DNA from: Burkholderiales bacterium
Lineage (GTDB): Bacteria; Pseudomonadota; Gammaproteobacteria; Burkholderiales; Casimicrobiaceae
Reading direction: 5' to 3'
DNA: 64,000 nucleotides
Assembly (NCBI GenBank): GCA_015075645.1
Contig: JABTUF010000005.1
Span: 248,001 to 312,000 of the forward strand
A program made the translations under genes and the position numbers. Positions 55,363-63,934 of this stretch are shown here, in pieces (the first letter of the stretch is position 1; every line of letters begins with the position of its first letter). Under the pieces are notes generated by a model. It was not told where the DNA came from. It ran no database searches and was given only the letters and a program-made list of their open reading frames with translations.

Positions 55363-56346
55363 CTATCGCCGGCTCTCGGCGACCGGAATGACGCGTTTGC
55401 CCACCGCGCGCGGCGCGCGCGGCCAGTCGGGCTGCAGCGTGACGTGCCGGATGGCGTAGCGCTCGCGCAGGTGGCGCTGCGCCGCCGCGAGCACCGCGGG
55501 CCACGCCTCGCCCGACGCGACGCCCATGTGCGCGGAGAGCGACACTTCGTCGGCGCCCATCGACCAGATGTGCAGGTCGTGCACGTCGCGCACGCCGGGT
55601 ATCGCGGCGAGCGAGCGTCCGATCGCGGCATAGTCGAGATGCGAGGGCACGCGCTCCATCAGCACGTCGGTCGTCTGCCGCAGGAGGCGCCAGGTGGAGC
55701 GCAGGATGAGGAGCGCGACGACGATCGACAGGATGGGATCGATCGGCGTCCAGCCGGTGACGAGGATCACCGCGCCCGCGACGATCGCCGCGACCGAACC
55801 CAGCAGGTCCCCCATCACGTGCAGCAGCGCGGCGCGCGTGTTCACCGAGCCCGACGAACTCGACAGCCGCCACGCGACGAACAGGTTGACCGCGAGGCCG
55901 ACGAGCGCCACGCCGAGCACCGTGGCGCCCGCGACCGGCTGCGGTGCGAGGAGCCGGTGCACCGCCTCGACTCCGATCGCCACGACGATCGCGAGCATCG
56001 CCATCGCATTGACGAACGCCGCGAGCACCTCCGCGCGCCCGTGGCCGAACGACGCCCGCGCGGTCGGCGGCCGGCTCGCGTAGGCGTGCGCGAACAGCGC
56101 GAGGCCGAGCGACGCCGCGTCGGTGGCCATGTGTCCGGCGTCCGACAGCAGCGCGAGCGATCCGGCGAACCAGCCGGCGAGCGCCTCGACGAGCGCGAAG
56201 CCGCCGGTGAGCGCGAGCGCGAGCACGAGCGCGCCGCGGGCCGCGGCATGCCCGCCTCCGGCGCCGTGGTCATGGTCGGGCGCGTGCGCGTGGGCGTGTC
56301 CGTGCCGTCGCGGCAACGGTGCGTGGTCGTGGTGGTCGTGGGGCAT
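55363..56346 (-). CDS. cation diffusion facilitator, zinc/cadmium/cobalt exporter
   Basis: A 327-residue CDF antiporter with six membrane helices (about 35-215) and a cytoplasmic C-terminal domain. The N-terminus is very rich in His and Asp (DHHDHAPLPRRHGHAHAHA), a metal buffer. SDAGHMATDAASLGL in helix 2 and HVMGDLLGS in helix 5 carry the transport-site residues of CzcD-type proteins. It converges with corA after 57 bases. Metal specificity is most likely zinc. Confidence 0.92.
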   Translation of the reverse strand: MPHDHHDHAPLPRRHGHAHAHAPDHDHGAGGGHAAARGALVLALALTGGFALVEALAGWFAGSLALLSDAGHMATDAASLGLALFAHAYASRPPTARASFGHGRAEVLAAFVNAMAMLAIVVAIGVEAVHRLLAPQPVAGATVLGVALVGLAVNLFVAWRLSSSSGSVNTRAALLHVMGDLLGSVAAIVAGAVILVTGWTPIDPILSIVVALLILRSTWRLLRQTTDVLMERVPSHLDYAAIGRSLAAIPGVRDVHDLHIWSMGADEVSLSAHMGVASGEAWPAVLAAAQRHLRERYAIRHVTLQPDWPRAPRAVGKRVIPVAESRR

Positions 56347-56448
56347 GGCGGTGCTCGCGCCCCATTCTCCCCCACCCCGACGCGGGCGGCCAGGCCGGCA
56401 TGCTCCGGGGACCCTGCTCCCCTCCGGCGACGCGACGGCGGCGACCCG

Positions 56449-57066
56449 CTACTCGCGTAGCCGCACCGGCCCCGCATTCCGAGGGCGCTTCGCGGTGAAC
56501 CGCGCGTAGTACGCGGCCATGCGCGCGACGTCCGCATCGGCATCGTCCGTCGTCTCGATCCACGCTCCGATGCCGATCTCCCGCGCACGGTAGTCGACGA
56601 AGGCGAGTCCGATCGGCACGCGGGCCTCGCGCGCGAGATGCCAGAATCCGCTCTTCCAGTGCGGCGCCGCCGACCGCGTGCCCTCCGGCGCGATCGCGAG
56701 GCGAAACTCGACGTGCGCCTCGAACGCGGCACGCATCTGCCCGACGAACCCCGTGCGTTCGCGGCGGTTGACCGGGATGCCGCCCCAGCGGCGGAACCAG
56801 GGGGCGAGCGGCGTGGCGAACAACGTGTCCTTGCCGGCCCAGCGCACATCGATGCCGACGACGGCTTTCGCGCACAGGCCGATCGCGAAGTCCCAGTTCG
56901 ACGTGTGCGGGTAGAACACGACGACGCATTTCGGCGGAGCAGGCCCGGCCAGCACGACGCGCCAGCCGACCGCGCGGAGCGCGAGCCACGCGGCCCGGGC
57001 GCCCACGCCCGGCGCGCGGGGCGAAGAGAGCGCCGGCGCGCCGGAGATCGTCGAGGTGTCGTCCAC
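56449..57066 (-). CDS. lysophospholipid/glycerol-3-phosphate acyltransferase family protein
   Basis: A 205-residue PlsC-like acyltransferase. The catalytic motif HTSNWD (H-x4-D) lies near residue 47, the second motif in GIPVNRRERTG, and the phosphate-binding motif PEGTRS near 120. It transfers an acyl chain in phospholipid synthesis or repair. GTG at 57066 was chosen as the only start compatible with the conserved region; the frame remains open upstream. A TAGACT hexamer at 57116-57111 (minus) may be its -10. Confidence 0.82.
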   Translation of the reverse strand: MDDTSTISGAPALSSPRAPGVGARAAWLALRAVGWRVVLAGPAPPKCVVVFYPHTSNWDFAIGLCAKAVVGIDVRWAGKDTLFATPLAPWFRRWGGIPVNRRERTGFVGQMRAAFEAHVEFRLAIAPEGTRSAAPHWKSGFWHLAREARVPIGLAFVDYRAREIGIGAWIETTDDADADVARMAAYYARFTAKRPRNAGPVRLRE

Positions 57067-57110
57067 GGAGCATCGTGCGGTGCCGCCCACGCTGCCGCGC
57101 CGCCCGGCCG

Positions 57111-57138
57111 AGTCTAGCAGGGGACCGCGCGCTAGAAT
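57111..57138. promoter_or_regulatory. divergent -10 elements for the acyltransferase and rnfB
   Basis: TAGACT (minus strand, 57116-57111) stands 44 bases before the acyltransferase GTG. TAGAAT (plus strand, 57133-57138) ends 6 bases before the rnfB ATG and predicts a leaderless or nearly leaderless rnfB transcript. No good -35 is seen for either. Confidence 0.45.
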
Positions 57139-57144
57139 CCCCGG

Positions 57145-57765
57145 ATGGTCCCCGCGCTGCGAAAGCCGACCGTCCTGGCCGCCGATGCGCTGCTGCCGCA
57201 GACGCAGTGCACGCGCTGCGGCTATCCCGACTGCGTCGCGTATGCCCGCGCGATCGTCGACGACGATGCGCCGATCAACCGCTGCCCGCCCGGCGGCGAG
57301 GCGACGCTCGAGGCACTGGCCGCACTGACCGGGCGCGAACCCCTGCCGCTCGACCCCGCGTGCGGTGCGCCCGCGGCGCTCGCCGTGGCGGTGGTCGACG
57401 AGTCGCGCTGCATCGGCTGCACCATCTGCATTCGAGCCTGCCCGGTCGACGCGATCCTCGGCGCGCCGAAGCGCATGCACGCGGTGCTCGAGGCGCTGTG
57501 CAGCGGCTGCGAACTGTGCATCGCGCCCTGCCCGGTCGACTGCATCGCGATGGTGCCGTCGTCGCGGCTGTGGAGCCCCGCCGACGCGAAGGCGGCGCGC
57601 CTGCGGCACGTCGCGCGCGACGCACGCCTCGCGCAGGGCGAACGGATCGCCGAACGACGCTCGGCGGCGCATCGGGACGATGCGCGGATGCGACGAGCGG
57701 CCGCGATCGCCGACGCGATCGAGCGGGCGAAGGCGCGACGCGCGAAGAACGCTGCCGTGCGATGA
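57145..57765 (+). CDS. rnfB: RnfB-type ferredoxin, stand-alone form
   Basis: A 206-residue iron-sulfur protein. An Fes domain with Cys22, Cys25, Cys30 and Cys47 holds one cluster, then [16 protein letters not shown] and [16 protein letters not shown] bind two more 4Fe-4S clusters. The C-terminus is a basic helix. It lacks the N-terminal membrane helix of RnfB in the full complex, and no other rnf gene is near. This short form is usual in Betaproteobacteria upstream of nth; its electron partner is unknown. The stop overlaps the next start (ATGA). Confidence 0.88.
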   Translation: MVPALRKPTVLAADALLPQTQCTRCGYPDCVAYARAIVDDDAPINRCPPGGEATLEALAALTGREPLPLDPACGAPAALAVAVVDESRCIGCTICIRACPVDAILGAPKRMHAVLEALCSGCELCIAPCPVDCIAMVPSSRLWSPADAKAARLRHVARDARLAQGERIAERRSAAHRDDARMRRAAAIADAIERAKARRAKNAAVR

Positions 57766-58757
57766 GCGCCGCCCGCCGGTCCGCCGCCCTGCTCGTGCTC
57801 GCCGCCGCGCTCGCCGCCTTTCCCGTGGAGGCCCAGGTGTCCGAAGCGATCGACCAGCTCTGGAACTACGACGATCCGGCGGCCTCGGAGGCGCGATTTC
57901 GAGCCGAGGCCGCGAAGGCCGATCCCCTCTCGCGCCAGGCGCTCGAACTGCAGACGCAGATCGCGCGCGCGCAGGGCCTGCAGCGGGCCTTCGATGCCGC
58001 GCACCGCACGCTCGACGCGGTCGAGGCGAAGCTCGACGGCGCGGCGATCCGCGTGCGGGTGCGCTACCTGCTCGAACGCGGGCGCGTGTTCAACTCGTCG
58101 GGTTCGCCCGAACGCGCCGTGCCGCTCTTCACCGACGCGGCGGCGGCCGCGGGCGCGGACCCGGAAGCCGGCGCCGAGTTCTACCGGATCGATGCGCTGC
58201 ACATGCTGGGGATCGCCGCGCCGCCGGCCGCGCGCGCGAGCTGGAACCAGCAGGCGCTCGCGGCCGCCGAGCGATCGAAGGATCCGCGCGCGCGCGGCTG
58301 GCGAGCCTCGCTCCTGAACAACCTGGGCTGGCTGTATTTCGAACGCGGCGATCCGTCCACGGCGCTCGCCTACTGGCAGCGCGCGCTCCAGGCTCGCGAA
58401 TCCATGGGCGACGCCACGCGCACCCGCATCGCCCGGTGGACCGTCGCGCGCGGCATGCGCGCCGTCGGCCGCCTCGACGAGGCGCAGGCGATCCAGACGG
58501 CGCTCGCCGACGAGCTGGACCGCGCCGGCGCGCCGGACGGCTACGTGTTCGAGGAACTCGCCGAGATCGCATCCGCGCGCGGCGATGGGGCCGCGGCATC
58601 GACCTGGGCGAGGCGCGCCCTTCCACTCCTCGCCTCCGACGCCGGCTTCGCCGCACGCGAACCCGCCAGGCTCGCGCGGCTGCAGGAGCTCGCCGCGGCG
58701 GGGGCGCCCGCGCCCAAGCCTCCGGAACGCGCGGCCGGAACCGCGCGCCAGTCGTGA
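57762..58757 (+). CDS. exported tetratricopeptide-like repeat protein
   Basis: A 331-residue protein with signal peptide ending near PVEAQ. The rest is helical and repeat-like: [25 protein letters not shown] is a clear TPR unit (seen in part as [20 protein letters not shown]), with weaker units before and after. It probably acts as a periplasmic scaffold. It overlaps rnfB by 4 bases and nth by 4, so expression is tightly linked, but the logic of a periplasmic protein between a ferredoxin and a DNA glycosylase is unclear. Confidence 0.82.
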   Translation: MSAARRSAALLVLAAALAAFPVEAQVSEAIDQLWNYDDPAASEARFRAEAAKADPLSRQALELQTQIARAQGLQRAFDAAHRTLDAVEAKLDGAAIRVRVRYLLERGRVFNSSGSPERAVPLFTDAAAAAGADPEAGAEFYRIDALHMLGIAAPPAARASWNQQALAAAERSKDPRARGWRASLLNNLGWLYFERGDPSTALAYWQRALQARESMGDATRTRIARWTVARGMRAVGRLDEAQAIQTALADELDRAGAPDGYVFEELAEIASARGDGAAASTWARRALPLLASDAGFAAREPARLARLQELAAAGAPAPKPPERAAGTARQS

Positions 58758-59524
58758 ACGACGCGAAGCGCCGCGAGATCTTCACGCGCTTGCGCGGAGC
58801 CAACCCGAGCCCGCGCTCGGAACTCGCGTACACGACGCCGTTCGAGCTGCTGGTGTCGGTCGTGCTCTCGGCGCAATCGACCGACAAGGGCGTCAACCGG
58901 TGCACGGCGAAGCTCTATCCGGTCGCGAACACGCCCGCGGCGATCGCGCGCCTCGGCGTCGAGGGATTGACGCCGTTCATCGCGTCGCTCGGGCTCTTCC
59001 GCAACAAGGCGAAGGCGGTCGTCGGGCTCGCCGAACTCATCGAGCGCGAGCACGGCGGCCAAGTGCCGCGCACGCGCGAGGCGCTCGAGCGCCTGCCTGG
59101 CGTCGGACGCAAGACCGCGAACGTCGTGCTGAACACCGCGTTCGGCGAGCCGGTCATCGCGGTGGACACCCACATCTTCCGCGTCGCCAACCGCACCGGA
59201 CTCGCGCCGGGCAAGGACGTCGCGGAGGTCGAGCGCAAGCTCGAGCGCACGACGCCGCCGGAATTCCTGCGCGACGCGCATCACTGGCTCATCCTGCACG
59301 GCCGCTACGTGTGCGTCGCGCGATCGCCGAAATGCGGGTCGTGCCTGATCGCCGACCTCTGCGAGTTCCGCGACAAGAACCTGCCGGACGACGATCGATC
59401 CGCCAAGGCGGCCGCGAAACCGGTGCGCAAGCCGTCGACGCGGCCGCCGGCACCCCCCGCTCGCGGCCGCCAGCCGATGGCGAAGACCGCACGCGCCGGA
59501 GCGCGCCGCGGCCGTTCGCGCTGA
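58754..59524 (+). CDS. nth: endonuclease III
   Basis: A 256-residue base-excision glycosylase/AP lyase for oxidised pyrimidines. The helix-hairpin-helix LPGVGRKTANVVLN carries the catalytic Lys, VDTHIFRVANR the catalytic Asp, and the 4Fe-4S motif is C-x6-C-x2-C-x5-C (VCVARSPKCGSCLIADLC). About 40 extra Lys/Arg/Pro/Ala residues follow residue 215, absent in Escherichia coli Nth. GTG 58754 overlaps the previous stop (GTGA). Confidence 0.95.
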   Translation: MNDAKRREIFTRLRGANPSPRSELAYTTPFELLVSVVLSAQSTDKGVNRCTAKLYPVANTPAAIARLGVEGLTPFIASLGLFRNKAKAVVGLAELIEREHGGQVPRTREALERLPGVGRKTANVVLNTAFGEPVIAVDTHIFRVANRTGLAPGKDVAEVERKLERTTPPEFLRDAHHWLILHGRYVCVARSPKCGSCLIADLCEFRDKNLPDDDRSAKAAAKPVRKPSTRPPAPPARGRQPMAKTARAGARRGRSR

Positions 59525-59949
59525 TGTTCACGCCCTCCCGCGACGAGGCGCGCCGGTTCCTGATCGGAGCCTGGGCGAAGTTCCGCGCGGGCGAGCCGCT
59601 CTCCGCGCTCGAACGCACGGCGGCATCGCTCATCGCGATGCATCCCGAGTACCACGCGATGATCGAGGACGGCGAACGGCACCTCGAACGCGACTTCGCG
59701 CCGGAGGGCGGCGCGACCAACCCGTTCCTGCACCTGTCGCTGCACCTCGCGGTGGCCGAGCAACTCGCGATCGACCAGCCGCCGGGCCTTCGCGCCGAGT
59801 ACCAGCGGCTCGCCGCGGCGCACGGCGACGAGCACGACGCGCTGCACGCGGTGCTCGAATGCCTGGGCGAGACGATGTGGCAGGCGCAGCGCCTTGGCAC
59901 CGGCCCCGACGCGACGGTCTACCTCGACTGCCTGCGGCGCCGGAGCTGA
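59524..59949 (+). CDS. DUF1841 family protein
   Basis: A 141-residue soluble protein of the DUF1841 family. MFTPSRDEARRFLIGAWAKF opens it, with NPFLHLSLHLAVAEQLAIDQP in the middle and ALHAVLECLGETMWQAQR at the end. Function is unknown. It nearly always follows nth in Betaproteobacteria. Start overlaps the nth stop by one base (TGATG). A strong hairpin follows 64 bases after its stop. Confidence 0.88.
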   Translation: MFTPSRDEARRFLIGAWAKFRAGEPLSALERTAASLIAMHPEYHAMIEDGERHLERDFAPEGGATNPFLHLSLHLAVAEQLAIDQPPGLRAEYQRLAAAHGDEHDALHAVLECLGETMWQAQRLGTGPDATVYLDCLRRRS

Positions 59950-60013
59950 CCCGCCGGCGCGCGCACGCGCGGAGGGTGAGCTCCGGCGCGCCGCGCCCGG
60001 CCGGGCCGCGCAA

Positions 60014-60045
60014 ACGAAGCGGGGCGCCGCAGCGCCCCGCTTCGT
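60014..60045. terminator. strong bidirectional hairpin between DUF1841 and cytochrome c genes
   Basis: ACGAAGCGGGGCGC (60014-60027) pairs without mismatch with GCGCCCCGCTTCGT (60032-60045) across a 4-base loop. It sits between convergent genes. On either strand a TTT or TTTG run follows within a few bases, so it can end transcription both ways. Confidence 0.85.
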
Positions 60046-60061
60046 CGTTTGCGATTCCCGG

Positions 60062-60394
60062 TCAGTAGCGCGAGTGCAACGGACCGGTCTGTCCGGAGAA
60101 ATAGGCCGCGACGTTGTCGATGTCCTTCGGCGTCAGGCCCGCCGCCATCGCGCTCATCACCGCGTTCTTGCGCGCCCCCGACTTGTAGTCGCGCAGCGCC
60201 TTCGCGAGGTAGTCCGGGTGCTGGCCCGCGAGCTTCGGATAATCGGGGAACTGCGCCGACAGGCCGTCCATGCCGTGGCAGGCCTGGCAGACTTCCTGCA
60301 CCTTCTGCTTGCCGGCAGAGAGGTCGGCGGCGGCGACCGGTGCCGCGAACGCGAGCGCGGCGGCGAGGGTGGTGACGCGGAGCGTGGTCGTCAT
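60062..60394 (-). CDS. small class I cytochrome c
   Basis: A 110-residue monohaem periplasmic protein. The signal peptide ends PVAAA; CQACH lies at residues 36-40, with GMDGLSAQFPDYPKLAGQH after it, and the distal Met is in NAVMSAMA or nearby. This matches the c4/c5-like short cytochromes that carry electrons to terminal oxidases. Its start overlaps the previous gene by one base (TGATG). Confidence 0.92.
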   Translation of the reverse strand: MTTTLRVTTLAAALAFAAPVAAADLSAGKQKVQEVCQACHGMDGLSAQFPDYPKLAGQHPDYLAKALRDYKSGARKNAVMSAMAAGLTPKDIDNVAAYFSGQTGPLHSRY

Positions 60395-60744
60395 CACTTC
60401 ACCTGCGTCGTCAGGCCGTGCTGCGCGTAGTACGCGGCGATGTTCGCCATGTCCTGGTCGGAGAGCGTGGCGGCGATGGCGCGCATCGACGGATGCGTCC
60501 GGCTGCCGTCCTGGTATTCCTTCAGCGCGGCGACGAGGTAGCCCGGATGCTGCCCGGCGATCTTCGGAACGTTGTAGACCTCGGGAAACGCGGTCCGCCA
60601 GCCATCGATGCCATGGCATCCCCGGCACATCTGGACCTTCTCGCGGCCCTTGGCGACATCGCCCGCGGGGGCGGCGCCTTGCGCCGCGACGGCGCCCGCG
60701 GCGAGCGCGGCGGCCAGGGCGAGGACGATCTGGGTTCGATTCAT
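60394..60744 (-). CDS. small class I cytochrome c, first of tandem pair
   Basis: A 116-residue monohaem protein with signal peptide ending AVAAQ, haem motif CRGCH at 40-44, followed by GIDGWRTAFPEVYNVPKIAGQH, and the distal Met in HPSMRAIA. It resembles the next gene along its length, so the pair arose by duplication, as if a dihaem c4 had been split. A good promoter lies 70-99 bases upstream. Confidence 0.92.
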   Translation of the reverse strand: MNRTQIVLALAAALAAGAVAAQGAAPAGDVAKGREKVQMCRGCHGIDGWRTAFPEVYNVPKIAGQHPGYLVAALKEYQDGSRTHPSMRAIAATLSDQDMANIAAYYAQHGLTTQVK

Positions 60745-60813
60745 GGACTCTTCGGGTCGGGACGGCGAACCGTTCAGCGGAACGGACGCCGGGGTCGGCT
60801 GGTAAAGCTCGCG

Positions 60814-60843
60814 ATTCTAGGGTTTGCGGCGCGGACCGGTCAA
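60814..60843 (-). promoter_or_regulatory. sigma70-type promoter of the cytochrome pair
   Basis: On the minus strand TTGACC (60843-60838) and TAGAAT (60819-60814) are 18 bases apart, each matching consensus at 5 of 6 positions. The -35 overlaps the fdxA stop codon. Confidence 0.65.
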
Positions 60844-61172
60844 ACGCCGCCGCGGTCGAGCAGGTGTTTCTTCTCCTTGACGTCCTTCCAGTCGTCCACG
60901 TCGGGCAACGCGGGCTTGCGCTCGATGATCGGTTTCCACTTCTTCGAGAGCTCGGCGTTGATCGCCTTGAACGCCTCCTGGTCGGCCGGCACGTCGTCCT
61001 CGGCGTAGATCGCCTCGACCGGGCATTCGGCGACGCACAGCGTGCAGTCGATGCACTCGTCGGGGTCGATGACGAGGAAGTTCGGGCCCTCGCGGAAGCA
61101 GTCGACCGGGCAGACGTCGACGCAGTCGGTGTATTTGCAGCGGATGCAGGACTCGGTGACGACGTAGGTCAT
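60840..61172 (-). CDS. fdxA: 7Fe-8S ferredoxin FdxA
   Basis: A 110-residue ferredoxin. Cys9, Cys12, Cys17, Cys21 and Cys25 and then Cys40, Cys43, Cys46, Cys50 give a 3Fe-4S and a 4Fe-4S cluster in the arrangement of Azotobacter-type Fdx[22 protein letters not shown] sequence (here [13 protein letters not shown]) and the C-terminal helix are typical. It carries low-potential electrons; partners unknown. A TAGAAT hexamer (minus, 61220-61215) 42 bases upstream may be its -10. Confidence 0.93.
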   Translation of the reverse strand: MTYVVTESCIRCKYTDCVDVCPVDCFREGPNFLVIDPDECIDCTLCVAECPVEAIYAEDDVPADQEAFKAINAELSKKWKPIIERKPALPDVDDWKDVKEKKHLLDRGGV

Positions 61173-61344
61173 GTCCGGGAAGGCCGGCGGGGCGATACGG
61201 GATGCAGGCCTTGAATTCTAGCAGACCGCCCCGATGTCCCCTTCCGCCGCTTGCGCGCGGCGCGCCCAACCGTTACCTTGGGCGCCTTCCCGCCGACCCT
61301 CGCCCGCCGGCTTCCCGCGGGCCGCACGCCTCCCGAGGCTTTCC

Positions 61345-61671
61345 ATGAGTGACCTGATCCAGCACGTCTCCGACGCCAATTTCGAACAGGATGTCCTCTC
61401 CGCGGGCCAGCCGGTGCTGGTCGATTTCTGGGCCGAATGGTGCGGTCCCTGCAAGATGTTCGCGCCGATCCTGGACGACGTGGCCCGCCAGTACCAGGGC
61501 AAGCTCAAGGTCGCGAAGATCGACATCGACGCCAATCCCGCGACTCCCGCCCGCTACGGGATCCGCGGCATTCCGACCGTCATCCTCTACCGCGACGGGC
61601 AGCCGCATGCACAGAAGGTCGGGGCTCTTTCGAAGGCTCAGTTGACCACCTTCCTTGACAGCAACCTGTAA
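61345..61671 (+). CDS. trxA: thioredoxin 1
   Basis: A 108-residue cytoplasmic disulfide reductase. The active site WCGPC is at residues 32-36, the cis-Pro in [11 protein letters not shown] near 75, and the length is standard. It is divergent from fdxA and 197 bases before rho, the common Betaproteobacterial order. Confidence 0.96.
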   Translation: MSDLIQHVSDANFEQDVLSAGQPVLVDFWAEWCGPCKMFAPILDDVARQYQGKLKVAKIDIDANPATPARYGIRGIPTVILYRDGQPHAQKVGALSKAQLTTFLDSNL

Positions 61672-61868
61672 GACCGCTACCTTCCCCCTCCTCGAACCAC
61701 AGGCGCCGGCCGCACCCTGACCGGCGCCCGAGAGGCGCACCGCCCCCCGGCTTGATCGGGGCGAGCGAAGCGAAGCGCCTCCCCGACCCCGAACCCCGTC
61801 GTTCCCGGCCGCGCCCCGTCGGCCGTCCCGCCCAGAGCGCCACCCGCGCGCACTCTTCCTTTCCGTCC

Positions 61869-63128
61869 ATGCACCTGTCCGACCTCAAGGCCAAGCACGT
61901 CTCCGAACTCGTCGACCTCGCGAACGCGATGGAGATCGACGGCGCCAACCGGCTCCGCAAGCACGACCTGATCTTCACGATGCTGAAGACGCAGGCGAAG
62001 AAGGGCGAAAGCATCTTCGGCGGCGGCGTCCTCGAGGTGTTGCCCGACGGCTTCGGGTTCCTGCGCTCGCCCGACACGAGCTACCTCGCGGGCACCGACG
62101 ACATCTACATCTCGCCCTCGCAGATCCGCCGCTTCAACCTGCACACCGGCGACACGATCGAGGGCGAGATCCGCACGCCGAAGGACGGCGAGCGCTACTT
62201 CGCGCTGGTCAAGGTCGACAAGGTCAACGGCGAGCCGCCCGAGGCGTCGAAGAACAAGATCCTGTTCGAGAACCTGACGCCGCTCTTTCCCGACGAGCCG
62301 ATGGTGCTCGAGCGCGACATCAAGGCCGAGGAGAACCTCACCGGACGGGTCATCGACATCATCGCGCCGATCGGCAAGGGCCAGCGTGGATTGCTCGTCG
62401 CGAGCCCGAAGTCCGGCAAGACGGTGATGCTGCAGCACATCGCGCACTCGATCGCGGCGAACCACCCCGAGTGCGTGCTGATCGTGCTCCTGATCGACGA
62501 GCGCCCCGAGGAAGTGACCGAGATGCAGCGCACGGTGCGCGGCGAGGTGGTCGCCTCGACCTTCGACGAGCCGGCGACGCGCCACGTGCAGGTCGCCGAG
62601 ATGGTGATCGAGAAGGCGAAGCGCCTGGTCGAACACAAGAAGGACGTCGTGATCCTGCTCGACTCGATCACGCGGCTCGCGCGCGCCTACAACACCGTCG
62701 TGCCCGCCTCCGGCAAGGTGCTGACCGGCGGCGTCGACGCCAACGCGCTGCAGCGCCCCAAGCGCTTCTTCGGCGCTGCCCGCAACATCGAGGAAGGCGG
62801 CTCGCTCACGATCATCGCCACCGCGCTCATCGACACCGGCTCGCGGATGGACGACGTGATCTACGAGGAATTCAAGGGCACCGGCAACATGGAGATCCAC
62901 CTGGATCGCCGCATGGCCGAGAAGCGCACCTACCCGGCGATCAACGTCAACCGCTCGGGCACGCGCAAGGAAGAGATGCTGCTGAAGCCCGAGGTCCTGC
63001 AGAAGGTCTGGGTGCTCCGCAAGGTGCTCTATCCGATGGACGACCTCGAGGCCACCGAGTTCCTCGTCGACAAGGTGCGGGCGACCAAGAACAACGCCGA
63101 ATTTTTCGATTCGATGCGGCGGGGCTGA
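61869..63128 (+). CDS. rho: transcription termination factor Rho
   Basis: A 419-residue hexameric RNA helicase that ends transcription. The N-terminal helical and OSB RNA-binding domains span 1-125 ([20 protein letters not shown] is typical), the Q-loop and Walker A ASPKSGKT lie near 178, Walker [15 protein letters not shown] near 260, and the R-loop near 345. ATG 61869 gives the canonical start [15 protein letters not shown] leader of about 190 bases separates it from trxA. No intrinsic terminator follows; the tandem REP array begins 13 bases after the stop. Confidence 0.97.
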   Translation: MHLSDLKAKHVSELVDLANAMEIDGANRLRKHDLIFTMLKTQAKKGESIFGGGVLEVLPDGFGFLRSPDTSYLAGTDDIYISPSQIRRFNLHTGDTIEGEIRTPKDGERYFALVKVDKVNGEPPEASKNKILFENLTPLFPDEPMVLERDIKAEENLTGRVIDIIAPIGKGQRGLLVASPKSGKTVMLQHIAHSIAANHPECVLIVLLIDERPEEVTEMQRTVRGEVVASTFDEPATRHVQVAEMVIEKAKRLVEHKKDVVILLDSITRLARAYNTVVPASGKVLTGGVDANALQRPKRFFGAARNIEEGGSLTIIATALIDTGSRMDDVIYEEFKGTGNMEIHLDRRMAEKRTYPAINVNRSGTRKEEMLLKPEVLQKVWVLRKVLYPMDDLEATEFLVDKVRATKNNAEFFDSMRRG

Positions 63129-63141
63129 GTCGCCGGGGCCC

Positions 63142-63894
63142 GTCGGGCTTGAAGCCCGACCCACCACCCGCCCCGTGGGTCGGCCTTCAGGCCGACACGA
63201 TCCATCGCATCACCACCCGCCCCGTCGGGCTGAAGCCCGACCCACCACCGCCGCCCTGCCCGTGGGTCGGCCTTCAGGCCGACACGATCCATCGCATCAC
63301 CACCCGCCCCGTCGGGCTGAAGCCCGACCCACCACCCGCCCCGTGGGTCGGCCTTCAGGCCGACACGATCCATCGCATCACCACCCGCCCCGTCGGGCTG
63401 AAGCCCGACCCACCACCCGTCCCGTGGGTCGGCCTTCAGGCCGACGCGATCCATCGCATCACCGCCCGCCCGTCGGTCGGACCCACCACCTGTCCCGTGG
63501 GTCGGCCTTCAGGCCGACGCGATCCATCGCATCACCACCGCCCCGTCGGGCTGAGCCCGACCCACCACCCGTCCCGTGGGTCGGCCTTCAGGCCGACACG
63601 ATCCATCGCATCACCACCCGCCCCGTCGGGCTGAAGCCCGACCCACCACCCGTCCCGTGGGTCGGCCTTCAGGCCGACGCGATCCATCGCATCACCACCC
63701 GCCCCGTCGGGCTGAAGCCCGACCCACCACCCGTCCCGTGGGTCGGCCTTCAGGCCGACACGATCCATCGCATCACCACCCGCCCCGTCGGGCTGAAGCC
63801 CGACCCACCACCCGTCCCGTGGGTCGGCCTTCAGGCCGACACGATTCATCGCATCACCACCCGCCCCGTCGGGCTGAAGCCCGACCCACCACCC
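63142..63894. repeat. tandem array of inverted REP pairs, 81-base unit
   Basis: About nine and a half units, with the motif GTCGGGCT starting at 63142, 63224, 63311, 63392, 63472 (decayed), 63545, 63625, 63706, 63787 and 63868. Each unit has a minus-strand REP, core GTCGGGCTGAAGCCCGAC followed by CCAC, then 11 or so bases later a plus-strand REP, GTGG followed by core GTCGGCCTTCAGGCCGAC, then a 27-base linker with ATCCATCGCATCACC. Typical period is 81; some units are 73, 80, 82 or 87. Opposed REPs in tandem are the BIME layout. Because 81 is a multiple of 3, frames stay open across it, but it is not coding. Confidence 0.9.
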
Positions 63895-63934
63895 GCCCCG
63901 GGGCTATGAAGGCCCCCAGCGGCAGGGAGGGCCC

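Noticed and set aside
63142..63894. CRISPR array
   Set aside because: Units are contiguous with no unique spacers, each contains two opposed palindromes, and no cas gene is present.
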